DNA of 64,000 nt from an uncultured Prevotellaceae bacterium (GTDB lineage: Bacteria; Bacteroidota; Bacteroidia; Bacteroidales; Bacteroidaceae). The translations under genes and the position numbers were made by a program. The first letter of the stretch is position 1, and each line of letters starts with the position of its first letter. A model generated the notes under the pieces. The model searched no databases. It was not told the origin of the DNA and saw only the letters and a program-made list of their open reading frames with translations. The DNA lies in NCBI GenBank assembly GCA_902776935.1, contig CACYRS010000007.1, forward strand, positions 1 through 64,000, written 5' to 3'. Below are positions 15,901 through 24,421 of this stretch, one piece after another.

Positions 15901-17663
15901 TAATGAAGGATGGTGACGACGATGACCCGTCTAACGATACACACGTCATAGAAGCACGACTGATGCTCGATGACGAAGAGTTCGGACTATTATCAGGTAC
16001 ATATCAGAACAGGGATGAAGGTATTATCAATGCCACAATGAAGATGACGAAGTTTCCTCTGTCAATAGCTAATGGATTCGTTCCTGACCAGATAGTAGGA
16101 CTGGAAGGCTATTGTGAAGGAACACTTGACATTCACGGAAGCACAAAACATCCTGACGTCGACGGAGAACTGTTCGTTGAGGATGCATATCTCATAAGTC
16201 ATCCATACGGAGTGAGGATGCGATTTGATAATGACCCGGTACGAATCGTTGACTCAAGACTACTGATAGAGAACTTCGGGCTCTACGCATATAACGACGA
16301 ACCTCTGGTGATGATGGGAAATGTTGATTTCAGCAATACCGACCATATCACGATGGACATGCGCATGAGAGCCCAGAATCTCCAACTGATAAACGCCAAA
16401 CAGACAGCCAAGTCAATAGCCTACGGAAAAGCTTTCGTAAACTTCTTTGCACGTATGCAAGGTCCTATTGAGGCACTTGACATCCGTGGACGTCTGGATG
16501 TATTGGGCTCTACAGATATGACATATCTGCTTCTCGACTCACCATTGTCCTCAGACAACCGTCTGGATGATCTCGTGAAGTTCACGGACTTCTCTGATAC
16601 GACAGAGGTTGTTGTCACACGTCCTATGCCAACAGGACTTGTCGCCGACCTTAACATCAACGTATCGGATGGTGCACATATCGTCTGCGGTCTTAACCAG
16701 GAACAGACAAACTATGTAGATCTCACTGGTGGCGGCGACCTGAGGATGAAATACAACTCAGAGGGTATCGACCTGAAAGGCCGGTATACCATCAACAACG
16801 GAGTGATGAAATATTCCCTACCGGTAATTCCCCTGAGAACCTTTAATATCAAAAACGGCAGTTATGTGGAGTTTACCGGTGATCCGATGAACCCAAAGCT
16901 CAGTATCACAGCCACCGAACGTAATAAGAGTACTGTGAAAGACGAGTCAGGAGCTGTGAGAAGCGTAGTCTTCAATTGCGGAGTTGAGATAAGCAAGACT
17001 CTCAATGATATGGGTCTTCAGTTCATCATTGAAGCTCCCGAAGATAATCTGATAAACGGAGAACTCAGCGCTATGTCTATTGAGGAGCGAGGAAAGATTG
17101 CTGTTGCGATGATTACTACGGGAATGTATCTCGACAGCAACAGCTCTGGCAACTTCTCTATGAACTCCGCCTTGAGCGCATTCCTACAGAACGAAATCAA
17201 CAATATCGCCGGTAATGCGTTGAAGACTATCGATATAAGCATCGGTGTGGAGAGCTCTGTCAATAGTGCCGGTCAAGCAAAACAAGATTTCTCCTTCCAA
17301 TTCTCAAAGCGGTTCCTCGACAACCGTTTGAAGATACAGATAGGAGGACTGCTGTCTGGAGGAGATAATACGAATATGGGACAGAAACAGTCGTTCTTCG
17401 ATAATGTGTCTATGGAGTATCGCATTAATCAGGAAGGTACCCAGAACCTGAAACTGTTCTATAAGCAGAATGTATATGACTGGCTGGAAGGCTACACAAG
17501 CGAATATGGCGGAGGATTCATCTGGCGAAGGAAACTCGATAAGTTCTGGGATATTTTCCGCCTGCGTTCCGCCCAACAGCAGCCAATGCCATCTGTACAG
17601 CAGTCGTATATGCCACGTGACAGCGTAAGGACAGACTCTTTAAAAGAAAAAAGTAAAAAGTAA
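12951..17663 (+). CDS. tamB: translocation and assembly module protein TamB
   Basis: 1570 residues. There is one N-terminal membrane anchor (about residues 8-29), then a very long repetitive beta-rich periplasmic body, and the conserved C-terminal TamB (DUF490) domain with LSGGDNTN and a final barrel-like strand region (YKQNVYDWLEGY). TamB spans the periplasm and, with TamA-type partners, supports outer-membrane protein insertion or lipid transport. The next gene, 15 bases on, is the BamA/TamA-like TamL lipoprotein, the expected partner in Bacteroidetes. This pairing strongly supports the call. Confidence 0.93.
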   Translation: MKKTLKWIGIAVMSPILLFIILAALLYLPPVQSWVAGKVVSIVADKTGMEVSIGRVSLEWPLNLGINDFRALYQNDSLPQVKDTIANIGHLTVDIKFLPLLQKRVVVNELSLQKASINTNGFISDVRIKGRMQELWLSSKGIDLDKETAEVNGARLTDANIDIALSDTAAVDTTESTAKWIIKADSLSFRNSELTLHLPGDTLNVQTYLGNAIAREAYIDIGNGIYEVACLNWNSGRFRYDDRFMAEEKGFDYNHIVMSNLNMHVDSFRFSPSGLSLHIKESSAKERCGIDISHMAGSIILDSLYNNIQLRGMTLRTSDSDIYTETDMDFTFADDRDPGQMKMRLNAQIGKQDMIRFLGDLPQAFIQNYPNQPISIKGSLNGNMQAMELSGLIISLPSAFNMNLNGTAGLAPQNQSPVCDLKVNAKMQDMNFLLAFADPSLRRNYTIPQGITLDGTIKADGKNNYSTNIIAHEGKGTVKLIGEATIPKDARGDMAIDYISYDADISIDNLNLHHFMPKDSLYNLSAEISAKGYGTDFLSNRSHLTADAQISHFQYGSLNLNNFTALADIHDGKALAKVTGHNELLEGTIGVEALLGKKNFEGSVSADITKADLLRLRLVNDTLVIGFKGDIDIKSDFDKTHYISGLVGDIVIKDEKNTFHPDRIGLLVRTNADTTYVRAQSGDFIVKLDGSGNYEKLLKQISILSDSAKAQFDERIIDQAAIKRLLPTMKLHVESKRNNPIANLLHTSDIEFKELLVDMTTSPETGINGKSYLYSLNYDSIRIDTIRLNLTQKGEKVTYQGQIRNNKKNPQFVFNALIDGHVHEHGALAGLRYYDDKNRLGVRIGATAEMEEAGIRVKLMPDRPTLGYKEFNLNKDNFIFFDKKRKIQAKVDLIADDKTGLKLYTENQDSTMLQDLTVSVNSLDLGELSAVIPYMPRITGYLNGDYHIFQDKNENFSVASDMAVNQMTFEGSPIGNISTELVYLMKDGDDDDPSNDTHVIEARLMLDDEEFGLLSGTYQNRDEGIINATMKMTKFPLSIANGFVPDQIVGLEGYCEGTLDIHGSTKHPDVDGELFVEDAYLISHPYGVRMRFDNDPVRIVDSRLLIENFGLYAYNDEPLVMMGNVDFSNTDHITMDMRMRAQNLQLINAKQTAKSIAYGKAFVNFFARMQGPIEALDIRGRLDVLGSTDMTYLLLDSPLSSDNRLDDLVKFTDFSDTTEVVVTRPMPTGLVADLNINVSDGAHIVCGLNQEQTNYVDLTGGGDLRMKYNSEGIDLKGRYTINNGVMKYSLPVIPLRTFNIKNGSYVEFTGDPMNPKLSITATERNKSTVKDESGAVRSVVFNCGVEISKTLNDMGLQFIIEAPEDNLINGELSAMSIEERGKIAVAMITTGMYLDSNSSGNFSMNSALSAFLQNEINNIAGNALKTIDISIGVESSVNSAGQAKQDFSFQFSKRFLDNRLKIQIGGLLSGGDNTNMGQKQSFFDNVSMEYRINQEGTQNLKLFYKQNVYDWLEGYTSEYGGGFIWRRKLDKFWDIFRLRSAQQQPMPSVQQSYMPRDSVRTDSLKEKSKK

Positions 17664-17765
17664 AAGAGAGAAAATATAATGAGACAAGTAATCATAGAAG
17701 ACATCTTTTCAAGTAAGAAGGCAAAGACTTTTTTCCCTTTTTCCCTTTTTGCCTTTTTGCTTTTT
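17642..17765 (+). repeat. purine and pyrimidine tracts across the tamB-tamL junction
   Basis: AAAAGTAAAAAGTAAAAG repeats cover the tamB stop. A run of TTTTTCCC and TTTTTGCC units at about 17728-17765 lies inside tamL. The second tract encodes the hydrophobic core of the TamL signal peptide. Both look like the short dispersed repeat seen at 7142-7163. Confidence 0.45.
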
Positions 17766-20144
17766 CTCTCCTCCTGTTCGATGACAAAGAACATCCCTGA
17801 GGACGACCAGCTCTTCGTGGGACTGAAGCCTATCGAATATGTAGGTGAGAAAGATGACCAATATGAAACACATCTTGAGAACACTAAACTCGAGGTTGAG
17901 GCAGCATTAGCTACAGAGCCTAACGGTTCTCTCTTCGGAAGCAGTTACTATACCGTACCCTGGTCTTGGCATCTGTGGGTATATGACCACTATTCCGGTA
18001 AAGACAGTAAGTTTGCCAAATGGATGGTCAAGAACTTCGGACGTCAGCCAGTACTAATGAGCCACGTGAATCCTGCCCTGCGGGCATCAGTAGCCCAGAG
18101 CGTGCTACGCAACAATGGATATTTCAGAAGCTCTGTCGATTACGAGACGATACCCATGAAGAATCCGAAGAAGAGCAGGATACGCTATACTGTCAGCCTC
18201 GACACCCTCTTTACCCTCGACAGTGTAAGCTACATCAACTACCCCAAGGCGATGATGCAGCTTATTGACTCTACCCGAGAGGAAAGTCTCATCAAGAGAG
18301 ACATGCCCTTCAGTGCTGCCAATCTCGAAAACGAGCGCACGCGCATAAGCAACCTTTTCCGCAATAACGGATACTATTATTATACCCCAAGCTACGCCAC
18401 ATATCTGGCAGACACCTTTGCGGTGGAAGGCAAGAGTCAACTGAGATTCCAACTTATCAACGACCTGCCTAAGGAGGCTTTGAAAAAGTGGTATATCGGC
18501 AATATAGACATACAGTTCAGGAAGTCATTCCGAGAACAGCTGACAGACTCTCTTAAACGACGTCATCTCACATTCCACTATAGCGGTAAGCGCCTTCCCG
18601 TCATTCCAGGTGTAATATTGAGAAACCTGATGCTTAGACCCCGCCAGGAATACAGTTATGATAACCATCTGGAGTCGGCAAGCAAGATTAATGCTACAGG
18701 AGTCTTCTCCAGTACAGACTTCCAGTTTACGCCAAGGCCAGATACCGACACCCTCGACCTAAGTATCAACTGCGTATTCGACAAGCCATACGACTTTTAT
18801 ATAGAAGGTAATGCCATAGGACGTACTAACGGACGAGTAGGACCTGAGGTGAAAATCGGCTTCGCAAAACGTAACCTCTTCAGAGGTGCTGAGAAACTTG
18901 ACTTGAACCTTCACGGGTCTTACCAGTGGCAAACATCAGCAGACAATACTGGCGGAAGCTATCAGTATGGTGCAGATGTGTCTCTTGAGTTTCCGCGTAT
19001 CATCGCACCGTTCTACAACAGCGACCGTATCCGCAGAAACAAGAATGGCACGATAAAACGTCGCCACAGATTCTATGCAGCACCAACCACATTAGCCAAA
19101 CTATCTACCGATATCATACAGCGCCCGGAATATTACAAGATGCATGTAGTATCAGGAGAATGGACATACCGCTGGCAACCCACTGAGACAAGCCGACATG
19201 AGTTCTCTCCACTCACCCTGAAATATCAGTTTAAGAACAGTACGACAGAAAAATACCAAGAAATAGTTGATAACAACATGTTCTTGGAAAGGACAATGCA
19301 AGACTACTTCGTACCGAAGATGCGCTATACATATACTTATACAAGTCCTTCGAACAAGCTCAACCCTATCCGATGGGAGACAACTATCGAAGAGTCTGGA
19401 AATATTGTTTCGCTGTTCGATATTATCAGAGGAAAATCGTTTCATGAGAAGGACAAGCAACTCTTCAAGACTGCCTATTCACAATTCCTTCGTTTTGAGA
19501 CAGATTTTACTAAGACTTGGTCATTGGGTAATCAAACCAAACTTGTAGGTCACATAAACACAGGTATTATCTGGTCATATGGCAACTCTGACGTTCCTCC
19601 TTTCAGTGAGCAGTTTTATGCCGGAGGTGCCAACAGCATAAGGGCATTCAGAGTCAGAGATATCGGTCCTGGACGATTTAATGACTTCACGATGAACGAC
19701 CGCCAGTTCAACTATTTATTCCGTAACGGCGAGATGAAGTTGATAATGAATCTCGAATATCGCACACCACTTTGGGGAAATCTGCATGGAGCAGTGTTCC
19801 TCGATGCAGGAAACGTATGGGATCTATGGGGAGAACCTCAACTCACCGATGATGTCATCTCACAATATCCAGAGAAGGACAGACCATACATTAGAATTTT
19901 ACAGCAGTGGGAAGATCAGTCTATGTTCAAACCCTCGGAATTCTTCAATGACATTGCCCTCGGCACAGGTATCGGACTCCGCTATGATCTAGGGTTTCTG
20001 GTTATCCGCCTTGACTGGGGTATAGCACTTCATTTCCCGTATACTACCTATAAGGATGACTACACTAAAAAAGAAGGCTACTTCAACATTGCGCATTTCA
20101 AGGATGCCCATACTTTGAACTTTGCTATCGGATACCCATTCTAA
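17679..20144 (+). CDS. tamL: TamL: BamA/TamA-family outer-membrane lipoprotein
   Basis: 821 residues. The signal peptide is a phenylalanine-rich helix ending in the lipobox LFLSSC (Cys33), after a longer than usual N-region. Periplasmic POTRA-like segments follow, then a 16-strand Omp85-type barrel with the conserved GGANSIRAFRVRDIGPG motif (the VRGY/F family loop) and a C-terminal strand ending in F. Bacteroidetes use this lipidated TamA homolog together with TamB. It follows tamB by 15 bases. The signal helix is encoded by a polypyrimidine repeat, a curiosity noted separately. Confidence 0.92.
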   Translation: MRQVIIEDIFSSKKAKTFFPFSLFAFLLFLSSCSMTKNIPEDDQLFVGLKPIEYVGEKDDQYETHLENTKLEVEAALATEPNGSLFGSSYYTVPWSWHLWVYDHYSGKDSKFAKWMVKNFGRQPVLMSHVNPALRASVAQSVLRNNGYFRSSVDYETIPMKNPKKSRIRYTVSLDTLFTLDSVSYINYPKAMMQLIDSTREESLIKRDMPFSAANLENERTRISNLFRNNGYYYYTPSYATYLADTFAVEGKSQLRFQLINDLPKEALKKWYIGNIDIQFRKSFREQLTDSLKRRHLTFHYSGKRLPVIPGVILRNLMLRPRQEYSYDNHLESASKINATGVFSSTDFQFTPRPDTDTLDLSINCVFDKPYDFYIEGNAIGRTNGRVGPEVKIGFAKRNLFRGAEKLDLNLHGSYQWQTSADNTGGSYQYGADVSLEFPRIIAPFYNSDRIRRNKNGTIKRRHRFYAAPTTLAKLSTDIIQRPEYYKMHVVSGEWTYRWQPTETSRHEFSPLTLKYQFKNSTTEKYQEIVDNNMFLERTMQDYFVPKMRYTYTYTSPSNKLNPIRWETTIEESGNIVSLFDIIRGKSFHEKDKQLFKTAYSQFLRFETDFTKTWSLGNQTKLVGHINTGIIWSYGNSDVPPFSEQFYAGGANSIRAFRVRDIGPGRFNDFTMNDRQFNYLFRNGEMKLIMNLEYRTPLWGNLHGAVFLDAGNVWDLWGEPQLTDDVISQYPEKDRPYIRILQQWEDQSMFKPSEFFNDIALGTGIGLRYDLGFLVIRLDWGIALHFPYTTYKDDYTKKEGYFNIAHFKDAHTLNFAIGYPF

Positions 20145-20212
20145 AGGTTTTAAAAAATCCTAAAATCCAAACATCATTAGAATAAAAAGGGTCTATCCTT
20201 AGAAATATTTAG

Positions 20213-20220
20213 TACCTTTG
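20213..20220 (+). promoter_or_regulatory. -7 box for the nucleotidyltransferase-nrnA unit
   Basis: TACCTTTG, 36 bases before the ATG at 20257. I see no clean -33 TTTG. Confidence 0.6.
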
Positions 20221-20256
20221 CAGACAAGATTATTAACTCAAAAGAAAAATATAATT

Positions 20257-21198
20257 ATGAAACCAACTCTTTTTCTGCTTGCAGCAGGTATGGGCAGCCG
20301 TTACGGAGGCCTGAAACAGCTCGATGGTCTGGGTCCTAACGGTGAGACAATCATGGATTATAGTATCTACGATGCCATCCAGGCAGGATTCGGCAAAATC
20401 GTATGGGTAATCAGAAAAGATTTCGAAGAGCAGTTCCGCACTCAGATTCTTGCTAAATACGAAGGAAAGGTAAAGTGCGAGCTTTGCTTCCAGGCCCTCG
20501 ACGCACTGCCAGAGGGATTCTCAGTACCAGAAGGTCGTCAGAAGCCTTGGGGTACAAACCATGCTGTGCTGATGGGTAAAGATGTTATCAAGGAGCCTTT
20601 CTGCGTTATCAACTGTGATGATTTCTACAATCGCGATGCATTCATGGTTATCGGTAAGTTCCTTGCAAACCTTCCTGAGGGCGCAAAGAATCAGTATGCA
20701 ATGGTAGGTTTCCGTGTGGGCAACACACTCTCTGAGAATGGTACCGTTGCACGTGGTATCTGTTCTAAGAACGATAAGGGACATCTTACTACAGTCGTGG
20801 AGCGCACGGAGATCGTTCGTTGTGCTGCTGACGGAGCAAATGCAGGTGCTGCTTCTGAGCCTATCCGCTATAAGGATGAGGATGGCAAATGGGTAGAGGT
20901 AGCCGACAACACTCCTGTATCGATGAACATGTGGGGTTTCACACCTGATTACTTCGAGTATTCAGAGGCTTACTTCAAGGAGTTCCTTTCTGACCCGAAG
21001 AATATTGAGAACCTGAAGGCAGAGTTCTTTATCCCTCTCATGGTTAACAAGCTGATCAACGACGGTACAGCTACAGTAGAAGTACTTGACACCACATCTA
21101 AGTGGTTTGGTGTTACCTATGCCGCAGACCGCGACGCTACCGTTGCACGTATCAAACAGCTCGTTGACGACGGCGTTTATCCAAACAAGCTGTTCTAA
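20257..21198 (+). CDS. sugar-nucleotidyltransferase-like protein (GT-A fold)
   Basis: 313 residues from ATG at 20257; the longer frame from 20218 begins in the promoter. The N-terminus LLAAGMGSRYGGLKQLDGLG is the nucleotide-binding signature of nucleoside-diphosphate-sugar pyrophosphorylases. INCDDFYNRDAF carries the metal-binding aspartates, and MNMWGFTPDYFEY fits the sugar side. It is probably a cytoplasmic enzyme forming an activated sugar or similar metabolite; the substrate is unknown. It is one base upstream of the DHH phosphoesterase gene, so they share a transcript. Confidence 0.82.
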   Translation: MKPTLFLLAAGMGSRYGGLKQLDGLGPNGETIMDYSIYDAIQAGFGKIVWVIRKDFEEQFRTQILAKYEGKVKCELCFQALDALPEGFSVPEGRQKPWGTNHAVLMGKDVIKEPFCVINCDDFYNRDAFMVIGKFLANLPEGAKNQYAMVGFRVGNTLSENGTVARGICSKNDKGHLTTVVERTEIVRCAADGANAGAASEPIRYKDEDGKWVEVADNTPVSMNMWGFTPDYFEYSEAYFKEFLSDPKNIENLKAEFFIPLMVNKLINDGTATVEVLDTTSKWFGVTYAADRDATVARIKQLVDDGVYPNKLF

Positions 21199-21199
21199 T

Positions 21200-22234
21200 A
21201 TGAATATTGACATATTGACAGAAGATCAGGTGGCCCAATTAAGCCACCTGATTTCTACCTCACAGAATATTGTCATCACATGTCATCGGAGTCCGGATGG
21301 TGATGCCATCGGGTCTTCTTTGGGCTTTGCTGCCTACCTCTGGTCATTAGGCAAGGAAGTGAGCATCATCGTTCCTGATCAGTTCCCCGACTTCCTGCAA
21401 TGGCTCCCAAATACGGAGAAGATCATTCGTTATGACAAGCATAAGGAGAAATGCGATATGCTCCTCAAGATTGCCGACGTGGTGTTCTGTCTTGACTTCA
21501 ACACGCTTAGCCGTGTGGAGGACATGGAACCGGCCTTACGTGCTACCAAAGCCCCTCTGGTTCTTATAGACCATCATCTTAATCCCGATGTTCCTGCAGT
21601 TTTGACTGTTTCCCAACCCGGAGCCTGCAGCGCAAGCGAGTTGGTGTTCCGTATAGTATGGCAACTCGGAGGTTTTGCGACACAGAGCAGACACTTCGCC
21701 ATACCTATCTATTGTGGTATGATGACTGACACTGGCGGGTTCCAATTCAACTCTACCAAATGCGAGATATACTTTATCATATCCCAACTGCTGACAAAGA
21801 ACATAGACAAAGACAAGATATACCGTAATGTCTATCACAATTACAGCGAAGACCGACTTCGTCTGATGGGCTACGTTATGTATGAGAAGCTTGTATATCT
21901 GAAAGAATACAATGCAAGTTACTATGCCATAACCAAGGAAGAACAGAAACGTTTCAACTTTATCAAGGGCGATGCCGAAGGTCTTGTTAACATCCCACAA
22001 CAGATCAAAGGTCTTAAGTTGTCTGTCTCCATGCGAGAAGATACGGAGAAAGAGAATACCATATGGATCAGTCTGCGCTCCGTTGACGATTTCCCCTGTA
22101 ATGAGATGGCAGCAGAGTTCTTTAATGGCGGAGGACATCTCAATGCCTCTGGAGGACGCCTCAACTGCAGTATAGAAGAAGCTGTTGAGATAACCCGAAA
22201 GGCAATAAAAGCATATTCAGATAGACTAATATAA
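21200..22234 (+). CDS. DHH/DHHA1 phosphoesterase, NrnA-like (nano-RNase / pAp phosphatase)
   Basis: 344 residues from ATG at 21200; the longer frame from 21086 overlaps the previous gene. The four metal motifs of the DHH family are present: HRSPDGDAIGSS (residues 28-39), CLDFN, LIDHHLNPD, and a further Asp in GMMTDTGGF. The DHHA1 motif NGGGHLNASGG is at the end. Size and motifs fit NrnA, which degrades very short RNAs, and in many species also 3'-phosphoadenosine 5'-phosphate, a by-product of sulfate assimilation. Confidence 0.88.
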   Translation: MNIDILTEDQVAQLSHLISTSQNIVITCHRSPDGDAIGSSLGFAAYLWSLGKEVSIIVPDQFPDFLQWLPNTEKIIRYDKHKEKCDMLLKIADVVFCLDFNTLSRVEDMEPALRATKAPLVLIDHHLNPDVPAVLTVSQPGACSASELVFRIVWQLGGFATQSRHFAIPIYCGMMTDTGGFQFNSTKCEIYFIISQLLTKNIDKDKIYRNVYHNYSEDRLRLMGYVMYEKLVYLKEYNASYYAITKEEQKRFNFIKGDAEGLVNIPQQIKGLKLSVSMREDTEKENTIWISLRSVDDFPCNEMAAEFFNGGGHLNASGGRLNCSIEEAVEITRKAIKAYSDRLI

Positions 22235-22285
22235 GCCTTAAGATACAATATTTACGTTAAAAAAATACAAGGCAGAGCAAAATGG

Positions 22286-22313
22286 TTATTGTTCAATGAT
22301 TATTGTTCAATGA
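22286..22313 (+). repeat. perfect 14-bp tandem duplication upstream of the DUF4827 gene
   Basis: TTATTGTTCAATGA occurs at 22286-22299 and again at 22300-22313, directly before the -7 box at 22321. The repeat covers the position where the -33 box should lie. Confidence 0.85.
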
Positions 22314-22320
22314 TTTTTTG

Positions 22321-22328
22321 TAATTTTG
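22321..22328 (+). promoter_or_regulatory. -7 box immediately in front of the DUF4827 gene
   Basis: TAATTTTG ends 8 bases before the start codon at 22337, so the transcript leader would be only a few bases. Confidence 0.6.
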
Positions 22329-22336
22329 TGCCCGAT

Positions 22337-22972
22337 ATGAAGAAATTTGTTTTTATATTAATAGCAACCATAACCGTTCTCGCAAGTTGTAATGATTACG
22401 AGACTTATGGTGATATGAAGGAGAAGGAGCGCAATGCCATAAGTAAGTTTATTGCCGACAGCAGTATCACTGTCATCTCTGAGGATGTCTTTGTACAAAA
22501 TGGGTATAAGACAGATCTCAAGCGCAATGAATTCGTAAAACTAGACAAGAGTGGTGTTTATATGCAGATTGTGCGCAACGGATGCGGAACAAAACTGCAA
22601 AACGGAGAGACAGCAAATCTTGTTTGCCGATGCAGAGAGTTTAATATCAGTTCTGATACTCTTGGGGTCGTTACAAACATCTCTTATTCTGCTGCCAGCC
22701 CGGACATTATGCGCGTAAGCTGCACAAGCGGTACATTTACTGCTTCATTTACCAAGTCTGTTGCATATAACATGTATTACGTATATGGTTCTGCCCAGGT
22801 GCCGTCAGGCTGGCTCGTGCCCCTCACTTATGTTTGTGTAGGCTACCCGGAAAAAGAAGGCGACGAGATAGCAAAGGTGCGTTTGATTGTTCCTCACAGC
22901 CAAGGGCACACAACGGCTTCCTCCAAAGTGATACCATATTTCTATGAGCTGACATATCAACGGGAAGCATAA
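22337..22972 (+). CDS. DUF4827 lipoprotein
   Basis: 211 residues from ATG at 22337. A lipoprotein signal is clear (MKKFVFILIATITVLASC, Cys18). The body (DYETYGDMKEKERNAI, FIADSSITVISEDVF, GYKTDLKRNEFVKL) matches the Bacteroidetes DUF4827 family, which has an FKBP-like fold in part; peptidyl-prolyl isomerase activity is not assured. The gene regularly stands next to glmM in this group, as here, 23 bases upstream of it. The longer frame from 22289 runs through the promoter and tandem repeat and is rejected. Confidence 0.85.
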   Translation: MKKFVFILIATITVLASCNDYETYGDMKEKERNAISKFIADSSITVISEDVFVQNGYKTDLKRNEFVKLDKSGVYMQIVRNGCGTKLQNGETANLVCRCREFNISSDTLGVVTNISYSAASPDIMRVSCTSGTFTASFTKSVAYNMYYVYGSAQVPSGWLVPLTYVCVGYPEKEGDEIAKVRLIVPHSQGHTTASSKVIPYFYELTYQREA

Positions 22973-22995
22973 CATTTTTTAGAAATTCAAACCCA

Positions 22996-24387
22996 ATGAC
23001 ACTTATCAAATCTATTTCAGGTATCCGCGGTACTATCGGCGGACACACGGGTGATACACTTAACCCATTAGACATAGTAAAGTTTACAACAGCTTATGCT
23101 ACTTTCATTCGCAAAAGCGGCAAAGGCAATTCAAATAAGATTATTGTAGGACGTGATGGCCGTATCTCTGGTGAGATGGTAAAGAATGTCGTTTGCGGCA
23201 CTCTAATGGGAATGGGCTATGACGTTATTAATATCGGCTATGCCACTACCCCTACTACAGAACTTGCTGTCCGTATGGCAGGTGCTGATGGAGGTATCAT
23301 CATCACAGCTTCGCATAACCCACGGATGTGGAATGCACTGAAACTTCTGAATAACGAAGGAGAGTTCCTTACAGCTTCTGATGGTGCAGAGGTTCTCGAT
23401 ATCGCAGAAAGAGAAGACTTTGATTATGCCGATGTTGATAGTCTGGGACATTATTCAGAAGATAACACCTTCGACCAGCAACACATCGACTCTGTGCTTA
23501 AGTTGAAGCTTGCTGACATCGAGGCCATCAAAAAGCGTAAGTTCCGTGTTTGCGTAGATACAATAAACTCTGTTGGAGGTATCATCCTGCCAAGACTCTT
23601 TGATGCCATAGGAGTAGATTATGAGATTCTCAATGGAGAGTGCACAGGTGATTTCGCTCATAACCCTGAGCCCTTGGAGAAGAACCTTCAGGGCATCATG
23701 GACAAGATGAGGAAAGGTGGATTTGATCTCGGCATCGTTGTTGACCCGGACGTTGACCGTCTGGCATTTATCTGCGAAGACGGAGTGATGTTTGGAGAGG
23801 AATACACCCTCGTTAGCGTGGCCGACTACGTTCTCAGTCATACCGTCGGCAATACTGTAAGCAACCTGAGCAGCACCCGTGCCCTCCGCGACGTAACAGA
23901 GAAGCATGGTGGTAAATACAGTGCTGCGGCCGTTGGAGAGGTTAACGTTACAACGAAGATGAAAGAGGTTGGAGCGGTTATAGGCGGTGAAGGCAATGGT
24001 GGAGTAATCTATCCAGAGAGCCATTATGGACGTGATGCACTTGTTGGTATCGTCCTCTTCCTCTCAAGCATTGCACAGAAAGGATGCACAGTTTCAGAAC
24101 TGCGTAAGACATTCCCTGACTATCAGATAGCAAAGAATCGTATCGATCTCACTCCAGAAACGGATGTTGATGCTATTCTCGTAAAGGTAAAGGAGATGTT
24201 TGCAGCCGATACGTCTGCTCAAGTTAATGATATCGATGGTGTGAAGATTGATTTCCCTGACCGTTGGGTTCACCTGAGAAAGTCAAATACTGAGCCGATT
24301 ATACGTGTATACAGTGAGGCTCAGACAATGGAGCAGGCTGATGATCTCGGAAAGAAACTTATGAAAGTGGTTTACGACATGCAGTAA
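22996..24387 (+). CDS. glmM: phosphoglucosamine mutase GlmM
   Basis: 463 residues of the alpha-D-phosphohexomutase family. The phosphoserine loop TASHNP is near residue 100, the metal loop DPDVDRLAF near 251, the substrate loop GEGNGG near 332 and the phosphate-binding RKSNTEPIIRVY near 432. The start SISGIRGTIGG is typical of the Bacteroidetes GlmM. It interconverts glucosamine-6-phosphate and glucosamine-1-phosphate for peptidoglycan and LPS precursors. glmS, the preceding step, lies elsewhere in the window (29.5 kb). A strong terminator ends the unit. Confidence 0.92.
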   Translation: MTLIKSISGIRGTIGGHTGDTLNPLDIVKFTTAYATFIRKSGKGNSNKIIVGRDGRISGEMVKNVVCGTLMGMGYDVINIGYATTPTTELAVRMAGADGGIIITASHNPRMWNALKLLNNEGEFLTASDGAEVLDIAEREDFDYADVDSLGHYSEDNTFDQQHIDSVLKLKLADIEAIKKRKFRVCVDTINSVGGIILPRLFDAIGVDYEILNGECTGDFAHNPEPLEKNLQGIMDKMRKGGFDLGIVVDPDVDRLAFICEDGVMFGEEYTLVSVADYVLSHTVGNTVSNLSSTRALRDVTEKHGGKYSAAAVGEVNVTTKMKEVGAVIGGEGNGGVIYPESHYGRDALVGIVLFLSSIAQKGCTVSELRKTFPDYQIAKNRIDLTPETDVDAILVKVKEMFAADTSAQVNDIDGVKIDFPDRWVHLRKSNTEPIIRVYSEAQTMEQADDLGKKLMKVVYDMQ

Positions 24388-24390
24388 TAA

Positions 24391-24421
24391 AGAAATGCTC
24401 ACCGATCGGTGAGCATTTTTT
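24391..24421. terminator. terminator between glmM and sulP
   Basis: A perfect 24-base palindrome, AATGCTCACCGA-TCGGTGAGCATT (24394-24417), is followed by TTTTT. It lies between convergent genes and overlaps the last bases of the SulP gene. The minus side has a weaker T-rich tail (TTTCTTTATT). Confidence 0.9.

Noticed and set aside
21536-22138. 200-codon minus-strand frame opposite the DHH phosphoesterase
   Set aside because: Antisense shadow without promoter; the sense strand has all DHH motifs.
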